Origin: CAWDNM01 sp964521195
GTDB taxonomy: Bacteria; Actinomycetota; Coriobacteriia; Anaerosomatales; JAAXUF01
Length of the DNA stretch: 64,000 bases
Reading direction: 5' to 3'
NCBI GenBank assembly: GCA_964521195.1
Contig: CAZFRE010000005.1
Location: 62,001-126,000 of the forward strand
In this document: piece after piece, positions 34,761-43,516 of the stretch
Position numbering within the stretch: position 1 is the first letter of the stretch
Layout of the letters: each line of letters opens with the position of its first letter
Notes under the pieces: generated by a model
The model's database searches: none
The model's input: the letters and a program-made list of their open reading frames with translations, nothing else
What the model was told of the DNA's origin: nothing
Made by a program: the position numbers and the translations under genes

Positions 34761-35699
34761 ATGCCGAAGATCACTCGCGATCAGGTTCGCGTGCCGGCAG
34801 ATGTGCCGGCGGAGATGCGTGAACGCTACATCGACAACTTCCTCAAGGCCACGCAGAACACCGGCCGCCTCATGCTGTTCGCGTGCGACCAGAAGATCGA
34901 GCACTTGAACGACGACTTCTTCGGCGAGGGGATTGACGCCGCCGACGCCGAGCCGGAGCACCTGTTCCGTATCGGCTCGCAGGGCGTGTGCGGCGTCCTC
35001 GCAGGTCAGCGCGGCCTCGTGGCGCAGTTCGCACCGGACTACCCCGACATCAACTACCTGGTGAAGATGAACTCCAAGACCCACCTGGTGAAGACGTCTC
35101 AGGACGATCCGTACTCGCCGCAGCTCTACGACATCCAGGTCGTCGCCGACCTCGTCGACAACGGAGTCAACGTCGTCGGTATCGGCTACACCATCTACCT
35201 CGGCTCCGAGTACGAGTCGACGATGATGTCTGAGGCCGGCCAGCTCATCGCGGACGCGCATGCGCTGGGCCTCGTGGTCGTGCTCTGGATGTACCCGCGT
35301 GGCAAGGCCGTCGCCGATGAGAAGAGCGCGCACCTCATCGCCGGCGCCGCCGGTACCGCCGCATGCCTCGGCGCCGACTTCGTGAAGGTCAACCCGCCTA
35401 AGGGTGACGACGGCGCCAGCTCTGCGCAGAAGCTCGTCGAGGCCTCGAAGGCTTCCGGCCGCACCGGCCTCGTCTGCGCCGGCGGCTCGACCGTCGACGC
35501 GACCACGTTCCTCACGCAGCTGTGGGAGCAGATCCACGTGGGCGGCGCCGTGGGCAACGCGACCGGGCGCAACATCCACCAGCGTTCGCTGGACGAGGCC
35601 GTCCGCCTCACCAAGGCGATCAGCGCCATCACGCTTGGCGACTACGACGTCGACCGGGCGCTCGCGGTGTTCAACGGTACAGAGGATTACTCGCTGTAG
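34761..35699 (+). CDS. Class I fructose-bisphosphate aldolase, archaeal (DhnA) type
   Basis: The 312-residue barrel resembles the DhnA/FbaB-type class I aldolases, which use a Schiff-base lysine. Visible features are RLMLFACDQKIEHLN at the N-terminus, VVVLWMYPRGKAV and the likely lysine in GADFVKVNPPKGD, with the phosphate-binding end VCAGGSTVD and NATGRNIHQR. It probably cuts or forms fructose 1,6-bisphosphate; a phosphofructokinase lies 2 kb downstream. ATG 34761 has AAGGGGGC upstream. Confidence 0.8.
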   Translation: MPKITRDQVRVPADVPAEMRERYIDNFLKATQNTGRLMLFACDQKIEHLNDDFFGEGIDAADAEPEHLFRIGSQGVCGVLAGQRGLVAQFAPDYPDINYLVKMNSKTHLVKTSQDDPYSPQLYDIQVVADLVDNGVNVVGIGYTIYLGSEYESTMMSEAGQLIADAHALGLVVVLWMYPRGKAVADEKSAHLIAGAAGTAACLGADFVKVNPPKGDDGASSAQKLVEASKASGRTGLVCAGGSTVDATTFLTQLWEQIHVGGAVGNATGRNIHQRSLDEAVRLTKAISAITLGDYDVDRALAVFNGTEDYSL

Positions 35700-35833
35700 T
35701 TCCTTCAATAGCGCAGCGGGAAGTTGATTCGCGCACCGCGGCACCGTTCGGTCGATGAAGGCCGTGCGGTGCCGCGGTGGCATTCACGGGTAAGGTAGAC
35801 CGAGTAGTCCGAAAAGGCAGGCGACACGAGTAC

Positions 35834-36723
<890 letters not shown>

Positions 36724-36727
<4 letters not shown>

Positions 36728-37698
36728 GCAGACCGCGCTACATCATGGAGTTCGAGCGCCCCCTCATCGAACTCGAGGCGAAAGTAGCCGAGCTGCGCCG
36801 TTTCGACCTCGCCGACAACCCGGCCCTCGCCGCAGAGATCGACGACCTCGCGGCCCAGATCGAGCGGCTGCGCCACGACACCTACGAGCATCTCTCGCCG
36901 TGGGACCGCGTCCAGATCTCACGTCACCCCGAACGACCCAAGACGCAGCACTACGTCGAAGCGCTCTTCGACGACGTGATCGAGTTGCACGGCGACCGCC
37001 ACTTCGGTGACGACGAGGCCATCTTCGCAGGCCTCGGCACGATCCACGGCCGTCGCGTGGCGATCCTCGGTCACCGCAAAGGCACCGACACCAAGGAGAA
37101 CATCCGTCGCAACTTCGGCAGCCCGCATCCCGAGGGCTTCCGCAAGGCGATGCGCATCATGGACCTCGCCGACAAGTTCGGCTTGCCGATCGTGAGCTTC
37201 CTCGACACTGCGGGCGCTGCGCCCGGTCTCGAGGACGAGGAGCGAGGCCAGGCCTGGGCGATCGCCGAGTCGCTCGCCAAGCTCTCCGATGTCCGCGTGC
37301 CGGTCGTCTGCGTGGGTATCGGCGAGGGAGGAAGCGGAGGAGCACTCGCCATCGGCTTCGGCGACCGCGTGATGATGCTCGAGAACGCCTACTACTCGGT
37401 GATCAGCCCCGAGATGTGCGCGCAGATCCTGTACAAGGACACCAAGCGAGCGGAGACAGCGGCCACCTGCCTGAAGATGACCGCCGAGGATCTCGTGGGG
37501 CTCGGCATCGTCGACCGCGTGCTGCCCGAGCCGCTCGGGGGCGCACACCGCGCCCCCGCTGACGTGTTCGCGGCTGTGGAGGTCGCCGTCGTCGGTGCGC
37601 TGGATGAGCTCGCGGCCGTCGCGCCGGACGCGCTCGTCGCGAGCCGCTACGAGCGCCTTCGAGCGGTCGGGGTCTTCTGCTCTCCGGTGGGGGAGTGA
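36724..37698 (+). CDS. accA: Acetyl-CoA carboxylase carboxyltransferase subunit alpha
   Basis: This 324-residue partner of AccD has the helical N-terminus MEFERPLIELEAKVAELRRF, DVIELHGDRHFGDD, RNFGSPHPEGFRKAMRIM, the CoA-binding glycine region GEGGSGGALAIGFGD and NAYYSVISPEMCAQILY. It opens with GTG in the accD overlap, and its stop overlaps pfkA. The order accD-accA-pfkA is the one known from Bacillus. No biotin carboxylase or carrier protein is in the window. Confidence 0.96.
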
Positions 37699-38669
37699 CC
37701 GTGACCGGACGTCCCAGGATCGCCGTGCTGACGAGCGGTGGGGACGCGCCGGGGATGAACGCCGCGATCCGCTCGGTCGTGCGCAGCGCGATCGACTGCG
37801 GAGGCGAGGTGCTCGGTATCGAACGCGGCTTCGAGGGGCTGCTCGAGCAGCGGTTCCGCCCGCTGTGCATCAGTGACGTCGGAGGCGTGCTCGACCGCGG
37901 CGGCACGTTCCTCGGCACGTCGCGCTCCGAGCGGTTCATGACGCCCGATGGCCTCGCCGAGGCGATCGACAACCTGCGCACCGAGGACGTGACCGGTCTC
38001 GTTGTGATCGGCGGCGACGGCAGCTATCGTGGCGCTGAGTCGCTCGACGCAGCCGGCATGCCCACCGTCGCGATCCCGGGCACCATCGACAACGACATCT
38101 CCGGCACCGACACGTCGATCGGCTTCGACACCGCGCTCAACACCGTGGTCGAAGCGATCGGCAAGATCCGCGACACCGCGTCGAGCCACGAGCGCACCTT
38201 CATCATCGAGGTGATGGGTCGTACGTCGGGCATCCTCGCGACGTATGCGGGACTCGCGGCCGGCGGTGACTGCATCCTCGTCCCGGAGGTCGAGTGGGAC
38301 CTCGCTGACGTCTGCGAGACCGTCGCCGCAGGCGTCGCACGTGGCAAGAAGCACTCGATCATCATCCTCGCCGAGGGTGCGGGCCACGCGTTCGGACTCG
38401 CCGCCGATCTCGAGTCGCAGTGCGGGCACGACGTCCGTGCGGTGGTGCTCGGCCACGTACAGCGCGGCGGGTCGCCCTCCGCGTTCGACCGCATCTTCGC
38501 GTCGCGGCTCGCCGAGAAGGCTGTGCGCACGCTGCTCGCGGGAGACAGCGGGATGGCGGTCGGCCTTCAAGGCTCCGACATCTGCGTCTACCCGCTCACC
38601 GAGGCGTACGCGCGACCTCACCCGCTGCGACGGGAGATCTACCAACTCGCGCGTATCCTCGCCCGGTAG
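37695..38669 (+). CDS. pfkA: ATP-dependent 6-phosphofructokinase
   Basis: PfkA phosphorylates fructose 6-phosphate. The 324-residue product shows VLTSGGDAPGMNAAIR, the nucleotide loop VIGGDGSYRGAE, the catalytic block PGTIDNDISGTDTSIGFDTA and MGRTSGILA. Glycines in GGDGS and in IPGTIDND mark ATP use; pyrophosphate enzymes have Asp and Lys there. It is translationally coupled to accA. With the class I aldolase upstream, it fits a glycolytic direction. Confidence 0.95.
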   Translation: MTVTGRPRIAVLTSGGDAPGMNAAIRSVVRSAIDCGGEVLGIERGFEGLLEQRFRPLCISDVGGVLDRGGTFLGTSRSERFMTPDGLAEAIDNLRTEDVTGLVVIGGDGSYRGAESLDAAGMPTVAIPGTIDNDISGTDTSIGFDTALNTVVEAIGKIRDTASSHERTFIIEVMGRTSGILATYAGLAAGGDCILVPEVEWDLADVCETVAAGVARGKKHSIIILAEGAGHAFGLAADLESQCGHDVRAVVLGHVQRGGSPSAFDRIFASRLAEKAVRTLLAGDSGMAVGLQGSDICVYPLTEAYARPHPLRREIYQLARILAR

Positions 38670-38811
38670 CCGGGATTTCTCGGGCGTCAGGCTGGCTCGC
38701 TCATGCCCTTCGCTGGGCGCAGGCCGGCGTCGGTCGGGTATCATTACGTGGCCGCGCCGCCACACTCGGCGCGCTGACGGACACGAACCTTCGCGACCAA
38801 GGAGCACCAGC

Positions 38812-39648
38812 ATGTCCTGGGGACTTGAGAACCGCATCAACAAGATCATCAAGCCGGAAGACGGCCGCACGGTGATGCTCGCCGTCGACCACGGCTACTT
38901 TCTGGGACCCACGACCGGCCTCGAGTCGATCCGCGAGTCGATCATGCCGATCGCACCGCTCGCCGACACGCTCATGCTGACGCGCGGCGCCCTGCGCACC
39001 GACATCGACCCGGCGCTCGACACCCCGATCGTGCTACGCGTCTCCGGCGGCAACAGTGTCCTCGAAGACGACCTCTCCAACGAGACGATCCTCGTCTCCA
39101 CCGAGGAGTGCATCCGCATGAACGCCGCCGGCATGGCCGTGCAGGTGTTCATCGGCGCGCCGCACCAGCATCAGACTATCGCGAGCCTCGGCAAGCTCGT
39201 CGACGAGGGCGAGCGCTACGGCATCCCGGTCATCGGCGTCACGGCCGTGGGCAAGGATATGGTGCGCGACGCGCGCTATCTCTCGCTCGCGTGCCGCATC
39301 ATCGCCGAGACGGGCGGTCACATCGTCAAGACGTACTACTGCGAGGACTTCGAGCGTGTCACGAGCACGTGCCCGGTGCCGGTCGTCATGGCCGGCGGCA
39401 AGAAGCTGCCGGAGCGCGAGGCGCTCGAGATGACGTCGAAGGCGATCGCGGGTGGCGCTGCCGGCGTGGACATGGGCCGCAACATCTTCCAGAGCGACTC
39501 GCCGATCGGCATGATCAAGGCCGTCAACGCCGTGGTACATGGCAACGCATCGGTCGACGACGCGTTCGCGGTGTACATGGACGAGAAGGCCGCGAGCGGG
39601 ATCACCGGCCCCGGCGTGGGTTCCGCCGACGATCACAAGAAGATCTAG
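38812..39648 (+). CDS. LsrF-like class I aldolase/thiolase
   Basis: The 278-residue barrel is strikingly like E. coli LsrF, the thiolase that ends autoinducer-2 breakdown. Shared blocks are TVMLAVDHGYFLGPTTGLE, GVTAVGKDMVRDARYLSLA, IVKTYYCEDFERV with the Schiff-base lysine, MAGGKKLPEREALEM and GVDMGRNIFQSDSPI. No other lsr gene (kinase, transporter, LsrG, LsrR) is seen. The neighbour is a zinc dehydrogenase 13 bases downstream. It may act on a different sugar phosphate. The ATG follows AAGGAG. Confidence 0.8.
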   Translation: MSWGLENRINKIIKPEDGRTVMLAVDHGYFLGPTTGLESIRESIMPIAPLADTLMLTRGALRTDIDPALDTPIVLRVSGGNSVLEDDLSNETILVSTEECIRMNAAGMAVQVFIGAPHQHQTIASLGKLVDEGERYGIPVIGVTAVGKDMVRDARYLSLACRIIAETGGHIVKTYYCEDFERVTSTCPVPVVMAGGKKLPEREALEMTSKAIAGGAAGVDMGRNIFQSDSPIGMIKAVNAVVHGNASVDDAFAVYMDEKAASGITGPGVGSADDHKKI

Positions 39649-39661
39649 GCGCGGCATCACG

Positions 39662-40702
39662 ATGACCGATACCATGCGCGCGGCCGTCTACTACAACAAC
39701 GCCGATGTCCGCCTCGAGGAGCGGCCCATCCCGACTATCGGGCAGGCCGAGGCGCTCGTACGCATCCACGCGAGCGGCATCTGCGGCTCGGACGTGCTCG
39801 AATGGTACCGGGTGCCCAAGGCCCCGATCGTCCTCGGCCACGAGGTCGCCGGCGAGGTCGTCGAGGTGGGCGAGGGTGTGTGCAACGTCGCCGTCGGTGA
39901 TCGGGTGGTGGTCTCGCACCACGTCCCATGCAACACCTGCCGTTACTGTCTCGCGGGCAGCCACACGGCGTGCCACACGCTTCACACCACGAACTTCGAC
40001 CCCGGCGGGTTCTGCGAGTACGTGCGCGTGCCCGCGCTCCAGACCGACCGCGGCATCCTGCGCATGCCGGATTCGATGACGTACGAGCAGGGGAGCTTCG
40101 TCGAGCCTCTCGGCTGCGTGGTGCGCGCTCAAGTGCGCGCCGGCGTCAAGCCCGGCTCCACGGTGCTGGTCATGGGCAGTGGGATCAGCGGGCTGCTGCA
40201 TATCCGCCTCGCGGTCGCACTCGGTGCCGGCCGCGTGTTCGCGACCGACGTGTCGCCGTATCGCCTCGACTGGGCGATGCGGAGCGGAGCGAGCGCCGCG
40301 TGGAGCGCGATCGAAGCCGGCGACCGGCTGCCCGAGCTGTTGCGAGGGGCCAACGACGGTAACCTCGCCGACCTCGTCATCTTGGGGACGGGCGCGCCCA
40401 GCGCCATCGATCAGGGCCTCGCGTGCCTCGACAACGGTGCGACGTTCGTCGTCTTCGCGGTGCCCGCCCCGGGGCAGGACCACCCGATGCCGCTCAACGA
40501 ACTCTGGCGCCGAGAGGTGAGCGTGCGCACTGCGTACGGAGCGGCGCCCTCCGATCTCGCTATGGCGATGGATCTCATCGCGAGCGGGCGCGTGAAGGTC
40601 GACGATATGATCACGCACCGGTTGCCGCTCGAGCGCGCGCAGGAGGGATTCGCGCTCGTTGCGGGCGCAGGGGAGAGCGTGAAGGTCGTTCTCGAGCCGT
40701 AG
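39662..40702 (+). CDS. Zinc-dependent medium-chain dehydrogenase
   Basis: The 346-residue protein is of the threonine/sorbitol dehydrogenase kind. Catalytic zinc residues are the cysteine in ASGICGSDVLEW, the GHEVAGEVVEVG pair and the glutamate in FVEPLGCVVRA. A structural zinc site reads CNTCRYCLAGSHTACH. The Rossmann fold has VMGSGISGLLHI. It would oxidise a polyol or amino alcohol with NAD(P). Close spacing to the LsrF-like gene suggests they act in one route, perhaps on a sugar-derived substrate, which I cannot name. Confidence 0.82.
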   Translation: MTDTMRAAVYYNNADVRLEERPIPTIGQAEALVRIHASGICGSDVLEWYRVPKAPIVLGHEVAGEVVEVGEGVCNVAVGDRVVVSHHVPCNTCRYCLAGSHTACHTLHTTNFDPGGFCEYVRVPALQTDRGILRMPDSMTYEQGSFVEPLGCVVRAQVRAGVKPGSTVLVMGSGISGLLHIRLAVALGAGRVFATDVSPYRLDWAMRSGASAAWSAIEAGDRLPELLRGANDGNLADLVILGTGAPSAIDQGLACLDNGATFVVFAVPAPGQDHPMPLNELWRREVSVRTAYGAAPSDLAMAMDLIASGRVKVDDMITHRLPLERAQEGFALVAGAGESVKVVLEP

Positions 40703-40740
40703 GCTGGCGAAGACCCCGGAACGCTCGGTCCCGCACTCGC

Positions 40741-40781
40741 TTGAACCGCCACCACAGTGGGCATACTAAGAATCGTTCCTA
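40741..40781 (+). promoter_or_regulatory. perR-katG promoter with PerR-box-like operator
   Basis: TTGAAC (40741) and TACTAA (40764) are 17 bases apart. TAAGAATCGTTCCTA at 40767-40781 is a 7-1-7 imperfect inverted repeat with five of seven pairs, of PerR-box form, overlapping the -10. It suggests autorepression of perR and control of katG by peroxide. Confidence 0.55.
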
Positions 40782-40811
40782 TCTAGGAGCGTCACTCTTG
40801 GAGGCCCACGC

Positions 40812-41267
40812 ATGCCTGTTCCCGAAGCCGAAGCTGACGCGCGCGTGGCGCAGTTCAGCGAGGCGCTGCGTTCGAGCGGGTTCCGCTTGACGACCCAGCG
40901 CCTCGAGGTCGTCCGCGAGGTCGCGTCCACCGACGCGCACCCCGACGCCGATCGGGTCTTCCGCGCCGTGCGCGAGCGCATCCCCACGATCTCGCTCGAC
41001 ACCGTCTACCGCACGCTCGGCACCCTTGCCGACCTCGGGCTCGTGAACCGGGTCCTCGGCGAGAGGGGCACCGCGCGCTTCGACGCGAACACTTCCCATC
41101 ACCACCACTTCGTCTGCACCCGGTGCGGGCGCATCGACGACGTCGACAGTGCCTCGCTCGACAGTGTCGGTCTGCCTGCGAACGCGGACGCACTCGGGCG
41201 TGTCGACTCGGTGGAGGTGCGGTTCCGCGGCGTCTGCCGCACATGCGCTACAGGTGACCATTCCTGA
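40812..41267 (+). CDS. perR: Fur-family peroxide regulator, PerR-like
   Basis: This 151-residue repressor has an N-terminal winged helix (GFRLTTQRLEVVREVAS, TISLDTVYRTLGTLADLG) and the Fur dimer domain with HHHHFVCTRCGRIDD and the last CRTC. Two CXXC pairs bind structural zinc; the histidine cluster and acidic residues make the iron/manganese sensing site. Iron-bound PerR is oxidised by peroxide and leaves DNA. Its partner katG is 61 bases downstream, which favours PerR over Fur or Zur. A PerR-box-like site is in its own promoter. Confidence 0.85.
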   Translation: MPVPEAEADARVAQFSEALRSSGFRLTTQRLEVVREVASTDAHPDADRVFRAVRERIPTISLDTVYRTLGTLADLGLVNRVLGERGTARFDANTSHHHHFVCTRCGRIDDVDSASLDSVGLPANADALGRVDSVEVRFRGVCRTCATGDHS

Positions 41268-41328
41268 GCCGAACGGCTCGGGCCAGCGAGGCGCTCCGTG
41301 CCTGGCGGAGCGGGAAAGGGGAGTCAGC

Positions 41329-43500
41329 ATGTCCGACGGACACAAGACGATCGCAGGAGGCGGTGCGTCGAACCGTGACTGGTGGCCGGACCAACTCAAC
41401 CTCAAGGTGCTTCGGCAGGATTGCCCCGCTAACAGCCCCATGGGCGATGACTTCGACTACGCCGGGGAGTTCTCGAAGCTCGACCTGGATGCGGTCAAGA
41501 AGGACCTCTACGACCTCATGACCGACTCTCAGGACTGGTGGCCGGCCGACTACGGCAACTACGGCGGACTCATGATCCGCATGGCGTGGCACAGCGCCGG
41601 CACGTATCGGCTGAGCGACGGGCGTGGCGGCGCGGGAGCCGGCCAGCAACGCTTCGCCCCGCTCAACAGCTGGCCGGACAACGCGAACCTCGACAAGGCG
41701 CGCAGGCTGTTGTGGCCCATCAAGCAGAAGTACGGCCGCGCCATCTCTTGGGCCGACCTCATGATCCTCGCCGGCAACTGCGCGCTCGAGAAGATGGGCT
41801 TCACGACGTTCGGCTTCGCCGGCGGTCGCGAGGACGTGTGGGAGCCCGACGAGAGCGTGTACTGGGGTTCGGAGTCCGAATGGCTCGGCGACGAGCGCTA
41901 CTCGGGCGAACGCGAGCTCGAGAACCCGCTCGCAGCGGTGCAGATGGGCCTCATCTACGTGAACCCGCAGGGTCCCAACGGCAACCCCGATCCGGTCGCC
42001 TCCGGCAAGGACGTGCGCGACACGTTCGCGCGTATGGCCATGAATGACGAAGAGACGGTCGCGCTCGTCGCGGGCGGCCACAGCTTCGGCAAGTGCCACG
42101 GCGCCGGCGATGCGGCGCTCGTCGGCCCCGAGCCCGAGGCCGCCCCGATCGAGGAGCAGGGTCTCGGCTGGAAGAGCTCATACGGCAGCGGCAAGGGCGC
42201 CGACACCATCACGAGCGGTCTCGAGGGCGCCTGGAAGCCGAACCCGACCCGCTGGGACATGGGCTACCTCGAGATGCTCTTCAAGTACGACTGGGAGCTC
42301 ATCAAGAGCCCTGCGGGCGCGTACCAGTGGCTGGCCAAGGACGTCGCCGATGAGGACATGGTGGTCGACGCGTTCGATCCCACCAAGAAGCACCGCCCGA
42401 TGATGACCACGGCGGACCTCTCGTTGAAGTTCGACCCGATCTATGAGCCCATCGCCCGCCGCTTCCGCGACAACCCAGAGGAGTTCGCCGACGCCTTCGC
42501 GCGCGCGTGGTTCAAGCTCACGCACCGCGACATGGGCCCGAAGGCGCGCTATCTCGGCCCCGAGGTGCCGGACGAGGACCTCATCTGGCAGGACCCGGTG
42601 CCGCCGATCGATCACGCGCTGATCGACGCGGCCGATGTCGAGGCCCTCAAGGACAAGGTGCTCGCGTCCGGTCTCACGGTGGCCGAGCTCGTCTCGGTGG
42701 CGTGGGCGTCGGCGTCGACGTTCCGCGGCTCGGACAAACGGGGCGGCGCGAACGGTGCACGCGTGCGGCTTGTTCCGCAGGTCGACTGGGAGGTCAACGA
42801 GCCGGAGAAGCTCAAGCGGATACTCGGCGTGCTCGAGGGCATCCAGAGCGAGTTCAACGCCGGCCTGGCGGGCGCCAAGCGGATCTCGCTCGCGGATCTG
42901 ATCGTGCTTGCGGGAGGGGCAGGAGTGGAACGTGCGGCGCGGGCCGCCGGTTTCGAGGTGACGGTGCCGTTCACGCCCGGGCGCACCGATGCATCGCAGG
43001 AGCAGACCGACGTCACGTCGTTCTCGGTGCTCGAGCCCAAAGCCGACGGGTTCCGCAACTACCAGATGGCCGACTATGCCGTGTCAGCAGAGGAGCTGCT
43101 TGTCGACCGCGCACAGCTGCTCACGCTGAGCGCTCCGGAGATGACGGTGCTGCTCGGCGGTTTGCGGGTGCTGGGAGCGAACTTCGCAGGCTCTGCGCAC
43201 GGCGTATTCACGAAGCAGCCCGGCGCCCTCACGAACGACTTCTTCGTCAACCTGCTCGACATGCGCACGGAGTGGAAACCCGCCTCCGAGAAGGGCGACG
43301 TGTACGAGGGTCGCGATCGGTCGACGGGAGAGCTCGTGTGGACCGCGACGCGGGTGGACCTGGTCTTTGGGGCGAACTCGCAGTTGCGCGCGCTCGCCGA
43401 GGTCTATGCCAGCGACGACGCGACGGCCCAGTTCGTCAGTGACTTCGTGGCCGTGTGGAACAAGATCATGGAGCTCGACCGGTTCGACCTGAAGCGATAG
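41329..43500 (+). CDS. katG: Catalase-peroxidase
   Basis: The 723-residue bifunctional enzyme destroys hydrogen peroxide. The distal heme side is in GGLMIRMAWHSAGTYR with the Arg, Trp and His. The Met-Tyr-Trp crosslink partners are this Trp, the Tyr in MGLIYVNPQGP and the Met in ARMAMNDEE. The proximal heme histidine is in VAGGHSFGKCHGAGD, where most enzymes have T and T in place of S and C. The second, heme-free half starts near residue 420. ATG 41329 follows AAAGGGGA. Its presence suggests contact with oxygen even if growth is anaerobic. Confidence 0.97.
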   Translation: MSDGHKTIAGGGASNRDWWPDQLNLKVLRQDCPANSPMGDDFDYAGEFSKLDLDAVKKDLYDLMTDSQDWWPADYGNYGGLMIRMAWHSAGTYRLSDGRGGAGAGQQRFAPLNSWPDNANLDKARRLLWPIKQKYGRAISWADLMILAGNCALEKMGFTTFGFAGGREDVWEPDESVYWGSESEWLGDERYSGERELENPLAAVQMGLIYVNPQGPNGNPDPVASGKDVRDTFARMAMNDEETVALVAGGHSFGKCHGAGDAALVGPEPEAAPIEEQGLGWKSSYGSGKGADTITSGLEGAWKPNPTRWDMGYLEMLFKYDWELIKSPAGAYQWLAKDVADEDMVVDAFDPTKKHRPMMTTADLSLKFDPIYEPIARRFRDNPEEFADAFARAWFKLTHRDMGPKARYLGPEVPDEDLIWQDPVPPIDHALIDAADVEALKDKVLASGLTVAELVSVAWASASTFRGSDKRGGANGARVRLVPQVDWEVNEPEKLKRILGVLEGIQSEFNAGLAGAKRISLADLIVLAGGAGVERAARAAGFEVTVPFTPGRTDASQEQTDVTSFSVLEPKADGFRNYQMADYAVSAEELLVDRAQLLTLSAPEMTVLLGGLRVLGANFAGSAHGVFTKQPGALTNDFFVNLLDMRTEWKPASEKGDVYEGRDRSTGELVWTATRVDLVFGANSQLRALAEVYASDDATAQFVSDFVAVWNKIMELDRFDLKR

Positions 43501-43516
43501 GGCGTCGAGTACGGGC

